The translations under genes and the position numbers were made by a program. This document shows positions 26,085-35,953 of a DNA stretch of 64,000 nt, piece after piece (position 1 is the first letter of the stretch; every line of letters begins with the position of its first letter). The notes below the pieces were generated by a model that had not been told where the DNA came from, searched no databases, and saw only the letters and a list, made by a program, of their open reading frames with translations. Origin of the DNA: Endozoicomonas gorgoniicola (GTDB taxonomy: Bacteria; Pseudomonadota; Gammaproteobacteria; Pseudomonadales; Endozoicomonadaceae). The stretch spans positions 4,238,501 through 4,302,500 of the forward strand of contig NZ_JAPFCC010000001.1 in assembly GCF_025562715.2 (NCBI RefSeq), in the 5' to 3' direction.

Positions 26085-27512
26085 TTGTTCCAGCAGGGTC
26101 ATTTTAGTAGGTAGCTTGTAAGACGCTACTTCCGTACATAACCAATCCCGGATCTCCTTGAGATTAATATGCCTTGATACAGGCACAACACAGGCACAAA
26201 TCGCTTCACCAAGCCGGTCACAGGGGGTTCCGAGAATGGCACACTCCTGTATACCGGGGTGAGCGTCCAGCCTGGCTTCAATTTCGAGGGCAGAGACCCT
26301 GTAACCACCGGTTTTGATGATATCAATACTGCGTTTACCTAAAAGACGATACTGTCCCTGGTCCAGCATCGCCATATCACCAGTTCGAAACCAGCCTTGG
26401 TTAAACGCCTTCTGGTTCAGGTCAGCCTTACCGTGGTAACCCTTGAACATTTGCGGGCTCCGTACTTCCAGTTCGCCAACATCATTGACTTCATTGCCGC
26501 TTTCGTCCACCAGACGAACACTGACGCCTGGTAAAGGACTGCCAAGACACTCAGGTCGGCGCTCTCCATGTTCCTGTTGTGATAACACCATGCCAGCTTC
26601 GGTGAGTCCATATCGTGTCAAAAGTGGCTTATCGGCCAACTTCAACCATTGACTGTGAACGGAGGGAGGCAGTGGGGATGACCCAACAATCGCCAGCCGG
26701 AGCGTTCTTGCTCCGTCCTGCCAGCGATGCTGTTGTACTTCAGAAGACTTGTCCCAGGCATCAAGCATATAGCGGTAAATTGTAGGAACGGCGGTAAACA
26801 GCGTAAACTTTCGGCTGGCAAGCTGCTCCCACACCTTTTCAGTTTTAAAGGCAGGCATAAGCAGACAACTGGCTCCTGCTGCCAGCGTACATAACAGCCC
26901 ACAAACCAGCCCATGGATATGGGCAATGGGCAGAACATGTAACAGCCTGTCTTCAGGTGACCATTGCCACGCCTGACACAATGTTTTTACCTGGGCTTCG
27001 ACAGACCCAAAGGTATGAACGACACCTCTCGGATATCGACTGGTACCACTGGTATAAATAACAACCGCACCTTTCTGCGGATCCAGAGCCATAAGACCAG
27101 GCGGGGCTGCCTCATACCCGGTCGCTTGCAGAATGTTTATTCCACAGCGCTGCATCAGGTAACGGGCATCAGCTTCGCTGTCAGGCGCGTAAACCAGATA
27201 CTTCGCATCAACATCCCGAATACGCCATTCCCACTCAGGAACCGGCATAAGAGGATCGAGCGGTACTGCAATACCCCCTGCCAGCCAGATAGCCAGTAAT
27301 GAAACCACTGAAACAGCATCACGTCCTGCCAGAAATGCAACAAACGGGTGGTCTGCATCAGCCTTCTGTTTCAATACTGAAGAAAGGGCTCTGGCCTGTT
27401 CGAGTAACTCTCCGTAGGTGTGTTCGCCTGTTTCATCGATGACAGCAACACTGTCAGCAGGGTGGCCAATAAGCTGTGACAGAAACGGCATCAGACCGGT
27501 CAACTTGTTCAA
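26001..27512 (-). CDS. AMP-dependent acyl-CoA synthetase/ligase
   Basis: This 503-aa adenylate-forming enzyme activates a carboxylic acid as acyl-AMP, usually followed by CoA transfer. Conserved blocks are the P-loop YTSGTSRYPRG (about residue 153; the usual form is TSGTTGxPKG, so Ser-Arg-Tyr is unusual), RYGLTEAGM (A5), WFRTGDMA (A7), GKRSIDIIKTGGYRVS (A8) and the catalytic Lys in PLGKVDKQG (A10). Overall it is closest in feel to malonyl/methylmalonyl-CoA synthetase-like (MatB/ACSF3) members, but the substrate is not certain. It runs opposite to its neighbours. Confidence 0.88.
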   Translation of the reverse strand: MNKLTGLMPFLSQLIGHPADSVAVIDETGEHTYGELLEQARALSSVLKQKADADHPFVAFLAGRDAVSVVSLLAIWLAGGIAVPLDPLMPVPEWEWRIRDVDAKYLVYAPDSEADARYLMQRCGINILQATGYEAAPPGLMALDPQKGAVVIYTSGTSRYPRGVVHTFGSVEAQVKTLCQAWQWSPEDRLLHVLPIAHIHGLVCGLLCTLAAGASCLLMPAFKTEKVWEQLASRKFTLFTAVPTIYRYMLDAWDKSSEVQQHRWQDGARTLRLAIVGSSPLPPSVHSQWLKLADKPLLTRYGLTEAGMVLSQQEHGERRPECLGSPLPGVSVRLVDESGNEVNDVGELEVRSPQMFKGYHGKADLNQKAFNQGWFRTGDMAMLDQGQYRLLGKRSIDIIKTGGYRVSALEIEARLDAHPGIQECAILGTPCDRLGEAICACVVPVSRHINLKEIRDWLCTEVASYKLPTKMTLLEQLPRTPLGKVDKQGLKRVLSSPTQQFIT

Positions 27513-27653
27513 TAGGTGGCGAAAGTATAGTCACACAAGAGCGGGTTTACAGCATTCAGAGTCTGCGTAAGGAACTGACGATTAAAGGCCAATTAAGATA
27601 CACTATCGGGCTAACAGCGCTTTTGACCATGCTTTCCATCTGATAAGGATTCC

Positions 27654-29546
27654 ATGCGTAACGAATACACCGCAGAAGCCATTGAGGTTCTCAGTGGTCT
27701 GGACCCGGTCCGTAAACGTCCGGGTATGTACACCGATACAACCCGACCCAACCATCTGGCCCAGGAGATTATCGACAACAGTGTCGATGAGGCTCTCGCT
27801 GGCTTTGCCAGCAAAATCAAAGTCATTTTGCACAAAGACAACTCTCTGGAAGTCACCGACGACGGCCGGGGTATGCCGACAGACATTCATCCTGAACACG
27901 GTATTTCAGGTATTGAACTGATTCTGACCCGCCTGCACGCCGGTGGTAAATTCTCAAACAAGAACTACCAGTTCTCTGGTGGTCTGCATGGCGTGGGTGT
28001 CTCTGTCGTCAATGCGCTCTCCACCGTTCTGGAAGTCACCGTTCGCCGTGATGCCAGAGTCTCGCAGATCACCTTTAAAGACGGCTTTAAAGATAAAGAC
28101 CTGCATGACATCGACACCTGCGGTCGTCGTAATACGGGTACCACCGTTCGTTTCTGGCCAGACGCGCAGTACTTTGACTCGCCAAAGTTTTCTGTCTCCC
28201 GACTGATGCACGTACTCCGTGCCAAAGCCGTATTGTGTCCGGGGCTGCGGGTTGAGTTTGTCGATCATCACAGCGGCGACACCACTGAATGGTATTACGA
28301 AGACGGTTTGAAGGATTACCTCAGAGGTACTACGCACGAATACCCAACCCTGCCTTCTGAACCTTTTACCGGTTCACTGAAAGGTGAGAAGGAAGCCGTT
28401 GACTGGGCCGTTCAGTGGCTACCGGAAGGTGGCACCCTGTTGACCGAAAGTTACGTAAACCTGATTCCAACCCCCCTGGGAGGTACTCATGTCAATGGTT
28501 TGCGAACCGGTTTGCTGGAAGCCATCCGTGAATTCTGTGAATTCCGCAACCTGATACCCCGTGGCGTAAAACTGGGACCAGACGATATCTGGGAAAACTG
28601 TGCTTTTGTATTGTCTGCCAAGCTGGCTGACCCTCAGTTTTCTGGTCAGACCAAGGAGCGGCTCTCTTCCCGCGAATGCGCCGCCTTTGTGTCCGGCGTT
28701 GCCAAAGATGCTTTCAGCTTGTGGCTAAACCAGCACACCGCAGAAGGCGAACAGCTGGCCGAACTGTGCATTAACAATGCCCAGAAGCGCATGCGCAAGT
28801 CCAAAAAAGTAGCACGTAAAAAAGTTACTCAAGGCCCTGCCCTGCCCGGTAAACTGGCGGATTGTGCCAGTCAGGACATTAACTACACTGAACTGTTTCT
28901 GGTCGAAGGTGACTCAGCAGGTGGTTCAGCCAAACAGGCGCGTGACCGGGAATATCAGGCGATACTGCCCCTGCGTGGTAAAATTCTGAACACCTGGGAA
29001 GTCGATTCCAGTGAAGTTTTGGGCTCTCAGGAAATACACGACATCTCGGTAGCGCTCGGCGTCGATCCGGGTTCCGACAAGCTGGACGGTTTACGCTACG
29101 GCAAAATCTGTATCCTTGCCGATGCGGATTCCGATGGTCTGCACATTGCCACTCTGCTGTGCGCCCTGTTTGTTCAGCATTTCCGTCCACTGGTCGAACG
29201 CGGTCACATTTATGTGGCTATGCCGCCGCTGTATCGTATCGACGTTGCCAAAGAAGTGTTTTATGCACTGGACGAAGATGAGAAAGAAGGCATTCTGGAA
29301 CGTATCAAGGCTGAGAAAAAGCGTGGCAAGGTTAATGTTCAGCGCTTCAAGGGTCTGGGTGAGATGAATCCTCTCCAGCTGCGTGAAACCACCATGTCTG
29401 CCGACACTCGTCGTCTGGTTCAGCTGTCTCTGGATGATGATATTGCCGAAACAACCCAAAAAATGGACATGCTTCTGGCTAAGAAAAAATCCGGAGAAAG
29501 ACGTCAGTGGCTTGAGAAAAAAGGGGATCTGGTTGATATAAATTAG
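27654..29546 (+). CDS. parE: DNA topoisomerase IV subunit B
   Basis: ParE is the ATPase subunit of topoisomerase IV, which decatenates daughter chromosomes with ParC. Its 630 aa match the E. coli length. GHKL ATPase motifs are EIIDNSVDEAL (Asn box), DDGRGMP and GGLHGVGVSVVNALS; the TOPRIM domain has LVEGDSAGGSA (Glu) and DADSDGLHI; the C-terminus has RFKGLGEMNP. The ATG at 27654 has AAGGA at 27645-27649. A long hairpin follows. Confidence 0.97.
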   Translation: MRNEYTAEAIEVLSGLDPVRKRPGMYTDTTRPNHLAQEIIDNSVDEALAGFASKIKVILHKDNSLEVTDDGRGMPTDIHPEHGISGIELILTRLHAGGKFSNKNYQFSGGLHGVGVSVVNALSTVLEVTVRRDARVSQITFKDGFKDKDLHDIDTCGRRNTGTTVRFWPDAQYFDSPKFSVSRLMHVLRAKAVLCPGLRVEFVDHHSGDTTEWYYEDGLKDYLRGTTHEYPTLPSEPFTGSLKGEKEAVDWAVQWLPEGGTLLTESYVNLIPTPLGGTHVNGLRTGLLEAIREFCEFRNLIPRGVKLGPDDIWENCAFVLSAKLADPQFSGQTKERLSSRECAAFVSGVAKDAFSLWLNQHTAEGEQLAELCINNAQKRMRKSKKVARKKVTQGPALPGKLADCASQDINYTELFLVEGDSAGGSAKQARDREYQAILPLRGKILNTWEVDSSEVLGSQEIHDISVALGVDPGSDKLDGLRYGKICILADADSDGLHIATLLCALFVQHFRPLVERGHIYVAMPPLYRIDVAKEVFYALDEDEKEGILERIKAEKKRGKVNVQRFKGLGEMNPLQLRETTMSADTRRLVQLSLDDDIAETTQKMDMLLAKKKSGERRQWLEKKGDLVDIN

Positions 29547-29554
29547 ACCTGTTG

Positions 29555-29583
29555 CTGGAAACACCATAAGCTGGTGTTTCCAG
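29555..29583 (+). terminator. Hairpin after parE
   Basis: CTGGAAACACCA (29555-29566) and TGGTGTTTCCAG (29572-29583) form a perfect 12-bp stem with a 5-nt loop. The following tract is only weakly T-rich, so termination efficiency is uncertain. Confidence 0.65.
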
Positions 29584-29747
29584 TATTTACACCGACCATA
29601 ACCGCCTCAAAGCCTTGACATTAATGTTCAAATAGCCGTAAGCAACCGCTGAATTACAACTATAATCCACTGGTCTGACCGGAAAGCCTGAGCGGTTTTC
29701 TTCAGACAGCTACCCCACAAAACGTCCACAACACGGTGCGGCTGGAT

Positions 29748-30002
29748 ATGACTACTCTTTATGAGCCTTCTGTGCCAACGTCTCCTGTTCATCTCGAAGT
29801 AGACGCATTGCTGCTCCAGCAGGCAGAAAGTCAAGGCATTAATATTTCATCACTGATTGAGCAGACTCTGCGCACCGAACTGTCCTGTACAGAGCCTGCC
29901 CCTGCCGACTCTTCAGCAGATCATCTGACAATTTACCATAACCTTATTGGCGAACACCCGGTGTGCTGCCTGGGTTTGAGGCACTATTTCCGGAAAAAAT
30001 AA
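29748..30002 (+). CDS. CcdA-like antitoxin-domain protein, no adjacent toxin
   Basis: This 84-aa protein has a short segment, HLEVDALLLQQAESQGINI then SSLIEQTLR (about residues 15-43). That resembles the DNA-binding and dimerising ribbon-helix-helix of CcdA-type post-segregation antitoxins (the ALGINVS-type turn). No CcdB-like gene follows; the next features are a terminator and the prkA operon. It may be an orphan antitoxin or a CcdA-like regulator. Starts at ATG 29748 or GTG 29736 are possible. Confidence 0.7.
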   Translation: MTTLYEPSVPTSPVHLEVDALLLQQAESQGINISSLIEQTLRTELSCTEPAPADSSADHLTIYHNLIGEHPVCCLGLRHYFRKK

Positions 30003-30010
30003 CGACAGAC

Positions 30011-30042
30011 CTTCCTGCACCAGAAGTGCAGGAAGATTTTTT
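30011..30042 (+). terminator. Rho-independent terminator
   Basis: CTTCCTGCAC (30011-30020) pairs with GTGCAGGAAG (30026-30035), then TTTTTT. It is eight bases past the stop of the CcdA-like gene. Confidence 0.88.
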
Positions 30043-30137
30043 GCTGTGTAAACATCATTCCGGCGTCCAATAACCAATAAACGACAGACTTTTTCTAAGC
30101 CACTGTGAGAGCCTCAGCCACGGAGAGAGAGAAAACA

Positions 30138-32060
30138 ATGTCACTGTTCACACACTATCAGCAAAGATTTGAGTCCACACAGCAGGAAGAGATGAGCCTC
30201 CGGGAATATCTGGAGCTTTGTCGTGACAACCCACACACCTATGCCAGTGCCGCTGAGCGCATGCTGGAGGCTATTGGAGAGCCAGAGGTTATCGATACAT
30301 CCCGTGACCCAAGGCTCAGCCGGATTTTTTCCAACAAACTGATTCAACGCTACCCCACCTTCGACGAATTTTATGGCATGGAAGAGCCTGTTGAGCAGCT
30401 AGTGTCCTACTTCCGTCATGCTGCCCAGGGTCTGGAAGAGAAAAAGCAGATACTCTACCTGCTGGGCCCCGTTGGTGGGGGTAAATCATCGCTGGCTGAA
30501 AAGCTCAAAGCGCTGATGGAGCGAATTCCCTTTTATGCCCTGAAAGAGTCGCCCGTCTTCGAATCCCCACTGGGGTTATTCGATGCCGACGACGATGGGC
30601 AGCTGTTAAGGGATGAATACGGCATTGCTGAACGCCATCTTCGCTACACCATGTCTCCCTGGGCAGCTAAACGACTGCAGGAGTCTGGTGGCGATATTAC
30701 CCGCTTCAGAGTGGTTAAACTCTACCCCAGCCGCCTTCATCAGGTCGCAATTGCCAAAACAGAACCCGGTGACGAAAATAACCAGGATATCTCCAGTCTG
30801 GTCGGCAAGGTCGACATTCGTCAGCTGGAAGAATTTGCCCAGAATGACCCCGACGCCTATCGTTTTTCAGGCGCCCTCTGTCGTGCTAACCAGGGGCTTA
30901 TGGAGTTTGTGGAAATGTTCAAAGCACCTATCAAGGTGCTGCATCCACTCCTGACGGCAACGCAGGAAGGCAACTATAACAGTACCGAAGGGCTGGGAGC
31001 GCTGCCCTTTGAAGGCATTGTGCTGGCACACTCCAATGAATCGGAGTGGCAGGCTTTCAAGAACAATAAAACCAATGAAGCCTTTATCGACCGCGTAAAT
31101 ATCATCAAGGTCCCCTACTGCACCCGGGTCAGTGAGGAAACGCATATCTACCAGAAACTGTTGCGTCACAGCTCATTACACGACGCTCCCTGCGCTCCCG
31201 ACACACTGCAACTGTTGAGTCAGTTTTCGGTTCTGTCACGAATCAAGGAACCTGAAAATTCTTCGGTTTACTCGAAGATGAAGGTGTACGACGGAGAGAA
31301 CCTGAAAGATACCGACCCTAATGCCAAATCCCTGCAGGAATACAAAGATGCCGCCGGAGTTGATGAAGGAATGGAAGGGTTGTCGACCCGGTTTTCCTTC
31401 AAAATACTGTCCCGTGTTTTTAATTTCGACCCCACTGAAACCGCTGCCAACCCGGTTCATCTGCTGTATGTGCTGGAACAACAGATTGAACAGCAGCAGT
31501 TTCCACAGGAACTCGAAGACAAGTACCGGGGGTTTATCAAAGGCTACCTGACGCCTAAATACATTGAGTACCTGGGCAAGGAAATTCAGACAGCCTACCT
31601 TGAATCTTACTCGGAATACGGCCAGAACATTTTCGACCGTTATATCACCTATGCTGATTTATGGATTCAGGATCAGGAGTACCGGGATCCGGATACCGGT
31701 CAGATACTTGACCGCAGCGCCCTTAATGACGAGCTGGAGAAAATTGAAAAACCAGCCGGTATCGCCAACCCTAAAGATTTCCGCAATGAAGTGGTTAATT
31801 TTGTACTCCGTGCCAGAGCCAGCCTGCAGGGCAACAACCCCAGCTGGCTCAGCTATGAAAAAATGCGTCTGGTGATTGAGAAAAAAATGTTCTCCAACAC
31901 AGAAGACCTGTTGCCTGTTATCTCATTCAACGTCAAGGGTTCCCAGGAAGAACAGCGCAAACATGCCGAATTTGTCGAACGCATGATTCAGCATGGTTAC
32001 ACCGAAAAGCAGGTACGGCTGTTATCCGAATGGTACATCCGGGTAAGAAAATCCCAGTGA
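30138..32060 (+). CDS. yeaG: PrkA-family serine protein kinase YeaG
   Basis: This 640-aa protein has an N-terminal AAA+ core with Walker A GPVGGGKSS (about residues 113-121) and a C-terminal PrkA kinase-like domain. In E. coli, YeaG is an RpoS-linked protein kinase involved in adaptation to prolonged nitrogen starvation and other stress, working with YeaH. The ATG at 30138 is preferred to an upstream in-frame codon at 30105, and the resulting length is close to the E. coli protein. It is the first gene of a three-gene operon: yeaH follows after 15 bp and the SpoVR-family gene directly after that. Confidence 0.95.
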   Translation: MSLFTHYQQRFESTQQEEMSLREYLELCRDNPHTYASAAERMLEAIGEPEVIDTSRDPRLSRIFSNKLIQRYPTFDEFYGMEEPVEQLVSYFRHAAQGLEEKKQILYLLGPVGGGKSSLAEKLKALMERIPFYALKESPVFESPLGLFDADDDGQLLRDEYGIAERHLRYTMSPWAAKRLQESGGDITRFRVVKLYPSRLHQVAIAKTEPGDENNQDISSLVGKVDIRQLEEFAQNDPDAYRFSGALCRANQGLMEFVEMFKAPIKVLHPLLTATQEGNYNSTEGLGALPFEGIVLAHSNESEWQAFKNNKTNEAFIDRVNIIKVPYCTRVSEETHIYQKLLRHSSLHDAPCAPDTLQLLSQFSVLSRIKEPENSSVYSKMKVYDGENLKDTDPNAKSLQEYKDAAGVDEGMEGLSTRFSFKILSRVFNFDPTETAANPVHLLYVLEQQIEQQQFPQELEDKYRGFIKGYLTPKYIEYLGKEIQTAYLESYSEYGQNIFDRYITYADLWIQDQEYRDPDTGQILDRSALNDELEKIEKPAGIANPKDFRNEVVNFVLRARASLQGNNPSWLSYEKMRLVIEKKMFSNTEDLLPVISFNVKGSQEEQRKHAEFVERMIQHGYTEKQVRLLSEWYIRVRKSQ

Positions 32061-32075
32061 CCGGGGGTACCATCA

Positions 32076-33359
32076 ATGAGTATCATCATTGACCGGCGTG
32101 ACAGAGCCGGGAGCAGTACAGGAAAGAAAAGCACAGTTAACCGGCAACGTTTTCTAAGACGGTATAAACACATTATCAAAAAAGCCGTTCAGGACAGTGT
32201 TGACCAGCGCTCCATCACCGATACTGACCGTGGCGACAACATTCATATTCCTAACAAGGATCTTTCCGAGCCGATATTCCATCACGGTCAGGGTGGAAAA
32301 AACCAGCGGGTACACCCGGGCAATAAGGCGTTTCATAAAGGTGACCGTTTTTCCCGGCCACCAGCCGGGAAGGGTCAGGGCAGCGGACAAGGGGCTGCCA
32401 GCGATCGTGGCTCAGGCGTCGATGAGTTTGTGTTTCAGATCAGTCGCGAAGAGTTCCTGGAGTATGTGTTCGAAGACCTTGAACTGCCTAACATGCTGCG
32501 CAAAAACCTGAAAAGCACCACTGAATACACCTTACGACGAGGAGGGTTTACTTCTGCCGGTTCGCCAGACCAGATTAATGTCGTACGATCATTGCGTTCA
32601 GCTTATGCCCGCCGTATAGCACTATCAGCAAAGAAAAGAAAAAAGCTTAAAGCACTGCAATCAGAGCTGGATTCGCTAAAAAACAGCAATGACCCGGAAG
32701 ACCAGAAAAAAGCCTCAGCGTTAAAGCTGCAGATTGAGGCGCTTGAGCAAGCTATAAAACGCATGCCGTTTATTGATGAGTTTGATCTGAAATACAACAA
32801 CCTGATCAAAATTCCCTTACCCTCCAGCAAAGCGGTCATGTTCTGCATCATGGATGTGTCCGGCTCAATGGGGCAGGAGATCAAAGACATCGCCAAGCGT
32901 TTTTTCCTGCTGCTTTACCTGTTTCTGCAGCGCAGTTATAAAGCAGTGGAAGTGGTGTTTATTCGCCATCACTCTGAAGCCAGGGAGTGTGATGAAGAGG
33001 AGTTTTTCTATGCCCGTGAAACAGGTGGCACACTGGTATCCAAAGCCATGGACCTGACCAGCCAGATTATTGATAAGCGTTACCCGGTTTCCGACTGGAA
33101 CATTTATATAGCCCAGGCTTCCGACGGTGACAACTGGGAGACCGACACCGACATCTGTCGAAAGATTATTTTGGAAAGACTCCTGCCCAGGGTTCAGTAT
33201 TTTGCCTACGTTGAAATTGCCAATCGCCCTCAGACCCTCTGGCACACCTACCAGCAGATACAAGATGAATTCGCCGATTATTTTGCCCAGCAGCGGATTC
33301 GTAACCACGCGGATATTTATCCGGTTTTTCGTCGTTTATTTGCCCGGAGAAGTGGCTGA
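32076..33359 (+). CDS. yeaH: DUF444 / VWA-like protein YeaH
   Basis: This 427-aa protein has the same length as E. coli YeaH. The N-terminal half is basic and Gly-rich, and a coiled-coil segment spans about residues 185-230. The C-terminal half is a von Willebrand A-like fold with the MIDAS-type DVSGSMG (about residues 260-266). It forms a conserved stress operon with YeaG and the SpoVR-family protein; its stop abuts the next ATG, indicating translational coupling. Confidence 0.95.
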   Translation: MSIIIDRRDRAGSSTGKKSTVNRQRFLRRYKHIIKKAVQDSVDQRSITDTDRGDNIHIPNKDLSEPIFHHGQGGKNQRVHPGNKAFHKGDRFSRPPAGKGQGSGQGAASDRGSGVDEFVFQISREEFLEYVFEDLELPNMLRKNLKSTTEYTLRRGGFTSAGSPDQINVVRSLRSAYARRIALSAKKRKKLKALQSELDSLKNSNDPEDQKKASALKLQIEALEQAIKRMPFIDEFDLKYNNLIKIPLPSSKAVMFCIMDVSGSMGQEIKDIAKRFFLLLYLFLQRSYKAVEVVFIRHHSEARECDEEEFFYARETGGTLVSKAMDLTSQIIDKRYPVSDWNIYIAQASDGDNWETDTDICRKIILERLLPRVQYFAYVEIANRPQTLWHTYQQIQDEFADYFAQQRIRNHADIYPVFRRLFARRSG

Positions 33360-34856
33360 ATGTCTGACCAGAAACCTTTATCAACCGGTTCTGAATGGAC
33401 CTTTGAACAGCTGAAAGCATACGACGAAACCATAGGTTGTCTGGCGAAGCAGTTCAGACTGGATACCTACCCGACCCAGATTGAGATCATCAATTCCGAG
33501 CAGATGATTGACGCTTATGCGTCAGTCGGCATGCCGCTTATGTATCATCACTGGAGTTTTGGCAAGCATTTCCTTGGCAGCCTGCAAAACTACCAGCGCG
33601 GGCGCATGGGACTGGCTTACGAAATTGTCATTAACTCCAACCCCTGCATTGCCTACCTGATGGAAGAAAATACCATGGCAATGCAGGCACTGGTCATTGC
33701 CCATGCCTGCTACGGGCATAATTCGTTCTTCAAGGGTAACTATCTATTTCAGCAATGGACGGATGCCGACGCCATCATCGACTACCTGCTGTTTGCCAGG
33801 AATTACATTAGCCAGTGCGAAGAAAAATACGGTGTCGACAAAATTGAAGAGTTGTTAGACGCTTGCCACGCCCTGATGAACCAGGGGGTTAATCGTTACA
33901 AACGACCTCAACCTGTCTCTGCTGCCGAAGAAGAGGCTTTAGCCAAAGAGCGCGAAGAGTATATTCAGAGAAACCTCAATGACCTGTGGCGAACGATCCC
34001 GGCTAAAGAAGAGCCTAAAAGCAAAGCTAAACAGCGTTTTCCTGAAGTGCCAGAAGAAAACCTGCTGTACTTTATAGAAAAAAGCGCCCCCCTGCTGGAA
34101 AACTGGCAACGTGAAATCATCCGTATCGTGCGCAAAATCGCCCAGTATTTTTATCCCCAGCGACAAACGCAGGTGATGAATGAAGGCTGGGCAACGTTCT
34201 GGCATTACACCCTGACCCACGAACTATACAAACAGGGATTTATTAATGACGGGTATATGCTTGAGATACTGCACTCTCACACCAGTGTCGTGTTTCAGCC
34301 CGACTTTGACGATCCACGCTACACCGGCATAAACCCCTACACTCTGGGTTTTAATATCTACCGGGATATCCGCCGTATCTGTGAAAACCCAACCCCCGAA
34401 GACCGGGAGTGGTTTCCTGATCTCGCGGATTCCGACTGGCTCGACACCCTTCACTTCGCCATGCATAACTTCAAGGATGAAAGCTTTATTCTGCAATATC
34501 TGTCACCTAAAGTGATGCGGGATATGCATCTGTTCTGCATCGAGGACAACGAAGTCAACTCATTCCTTGAAGTCAACAGTATCCACGATGAGCCAGATTA
34601 CCGGACTTTAAGACAGTCCCTTGCTGCCCAGTACAATCTGGGCAACACAGAACCGAACATTCAGGTTTACAACGTGGATATTCGCGGTGACCGTTCACTG
34701 ACGCTTATTCACACCATGCACGAAGGGCGTCCACTGGAGCCGGGAAGCGCACAGGAAATCATAAAACACCTGCATTACCTCTGGGGGTTTGATATCTGCC
34801 TTAAATCCGTTGACCAGTGGGGGACAGAGAAAGAGGTTTATGCTTTGTCGGGGTGA
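33360..34856 (+). CDS. ycgB: SpoVR family protein YcgB
   Basis: This 498-aa protein of the SpoVR family (E. coli YcgB is about 510 aa) has conserved segments such as MPLMYHHWSFGK, AHACYGHNSFFK, NEGWATFWHY and SVVFQPDFDDP, rich in His and Glu and suggesting a metal-binding fold. Its biochemical activity is unknown; SpoVR is needed for spore cortex formation in Bacillus, and here it belongs to the PrkA-YeaH stress module. The ATG follows the yeaH stop without a gap. Its 3' end overlaps the convergent next gene by 19 bp. Confidence 0.95.
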   Translation: MSDQKPLSTGSEWTFEQLKAYDETIGCLAKQFRLDTYPTQIEIINSEQMIDAYASVGMPLMYHHWSFGKHFLGSLQNYQRGRMGLAYEIVINSNPCIAYLMEENTMAMQALVIAHACYGHNSFFKGNYLFQQWTDADAIIDYLLFARNYISQCEEKYGVDKIEELLDACHALMNQGVNRYKRPQPVSAAEEEALAKEREEYIQRNLNDLWRTIPAKEEPKSKAKQRFPEVPEENLLYFIEKSAPLLENWQREIIRIVRKIAQYFYPQRQTQVMNEGWATFWHYTLTHELYKQGFINDGYMLEILHSHTSVVFQPDFDDPRYTGINPYTLGFNIYRDIRRICENPTPEDREWFPDLADSDWLDTLHFAMHNFKDESFILQYLSPKVMRDMHLFCIEDNEVNSFLEVNSIHDEPDYRTLRQSLAAQYNLGNTEPNIQVYNVDIRGDRSLTLIHTMHEGRPLEPGSAQEIIKHLHYLWGFDICLKSVDQWGTEKEVYALSG

Positions 34857-35806
34857 AAAAGAACCTTTTGACCAGAAGGGATACTTAGCAGCACTGCAGC
34901 TATAAAGAACTGAACCATTGAGCAAACGTTGCCCCCACCATCCCCACCTGAGCCGAAGTACCAATGACGCTTATTTGAGCCTGTTTTGCGTTTTTTGGGC
35001 GAGGAGCCTTCAGGCGGGTCTTTTTTGCTCGCCGGTTCTGGGTCTTTTTTAGACTGATCACCATCACTATCTCGTTTTTGTTGTGCCTGCTCTCTGGCTT
35101 TCATCATGCTTGCAATATGATAATCTGTCCGAAATCCATCAAACAGTTCACCATTTCTGTTGAACTGAACGCCATGAACAACGAATGGTAAGTGGGTAGG
35201 GTTATCTGTTTGTGTTTCAGCTGCAAGTAAATCAATATAAATCGAATGCGTTTCTGATTCTGTGGAAGCACCTTGCTGTAAAAAAATTAAACGAATAAAT
35301 CGCATACTGCTGTTCCGTAAGGTTTGATAACGATCAAACCTGAACGTATGACCTGAAACCCGGCCAAACAAAGGATCTTCTGCGGCAAACTGCAAATCGT
35401 TATGAACTGATCCCCTGGGAATAGCCTGTACACTATTTGCAAACCTGGAAGAAAATGCAAACATGGTAGCCCAGTCAATCTCTTCAAACAGGCTTGGTTT
35501 TGGTGCAGCTTCAGGTATATAAGTTACAGGTAAAAATTTTTCAATGTCACGAGGTCGCTCAGCAGGCATATGATCTCTATTCCCATCAGAAATCAGATAA
35601 ATGGGTATATCTGGCATGAATGTAATAATTAAAGTTTTACCCTTGGAATTACCCGCTCCAAAAAAATCAACCTGGTTAAGCCCTTCCATTGTGGCAATCA
35701 CAGGGTGGGCAAAAAGTAATAGCAACATCAGTCCATAGTGCCTGAAAAAGTATCTGCAATGTTTTATCGTGCAAATATGGCCGCATGGCTTTTTGTTATT
35801 ATCCAC
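34838..35806 (-). CDS. Unrecognised exported or membrane-anchored protein
   Basis: This 322-aa protein has a hydrophobic stretch near the N-terminus (YGLMLLLLFAHPVIA, about residues 24-38) that could be a signal peptide or anchor. The central domain is about 200 residues with no family I recognise. A strongly charged low-complexity linker follows (about 235-275, Lys, Asp, Pro, Ser), and a final hydrophobic segment (CSMVQFFIAAVLLSIP) suggests a C-terminal membrane anchor. It overlaps the 3' end of the SpoVR gene by 19 bp, convergently. It resembles the lineage-restricted exported proteins elsewhere in this window in style, but not in sequence. Confidence 0.65.
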   Translation of the reverse strand: MDNNKKPCGHICTIKHCRYFFRHYGLMLLLLFAHPVIATMEGLNQVDFFGAGNSKGKTLIITFMPDIPIYLISDGNRDHMPAERPRDIEKFLPVTYIPEAAPKPSLFEEIDWATMFAFSSRFANSVQAIPRGSVHNDLQFAAEDPLFGRVSGHTFRFDRYQTLRNSSMRFIRLIFLQQGASTESETHSIYIDLLAAETQTDNPTHLPFVVHGVQFNRNGELFDGFRTDYHIASMMKAREQAQQKRDSDGDQSKKDPEPASKKDPPEGSSPKKRKTGSNKRHWYFGSGGDGGGNVCSMVQFFIAAVLLSIPSGQKVLFHPDKA

Positions 35807-35953
35807 TAAAACAAACTCCAGCCTGATGGTTAAGGTTAAGACAGTCAGAAGGCTACGCCATCGAATGATTTAATTGGCTCTATGGTCGATATCGCCATAA
35901 ACCGGGCAGTAGTAAAGACTAGAAAACATGACTGATCAAGCGGAGGGCAGCAG

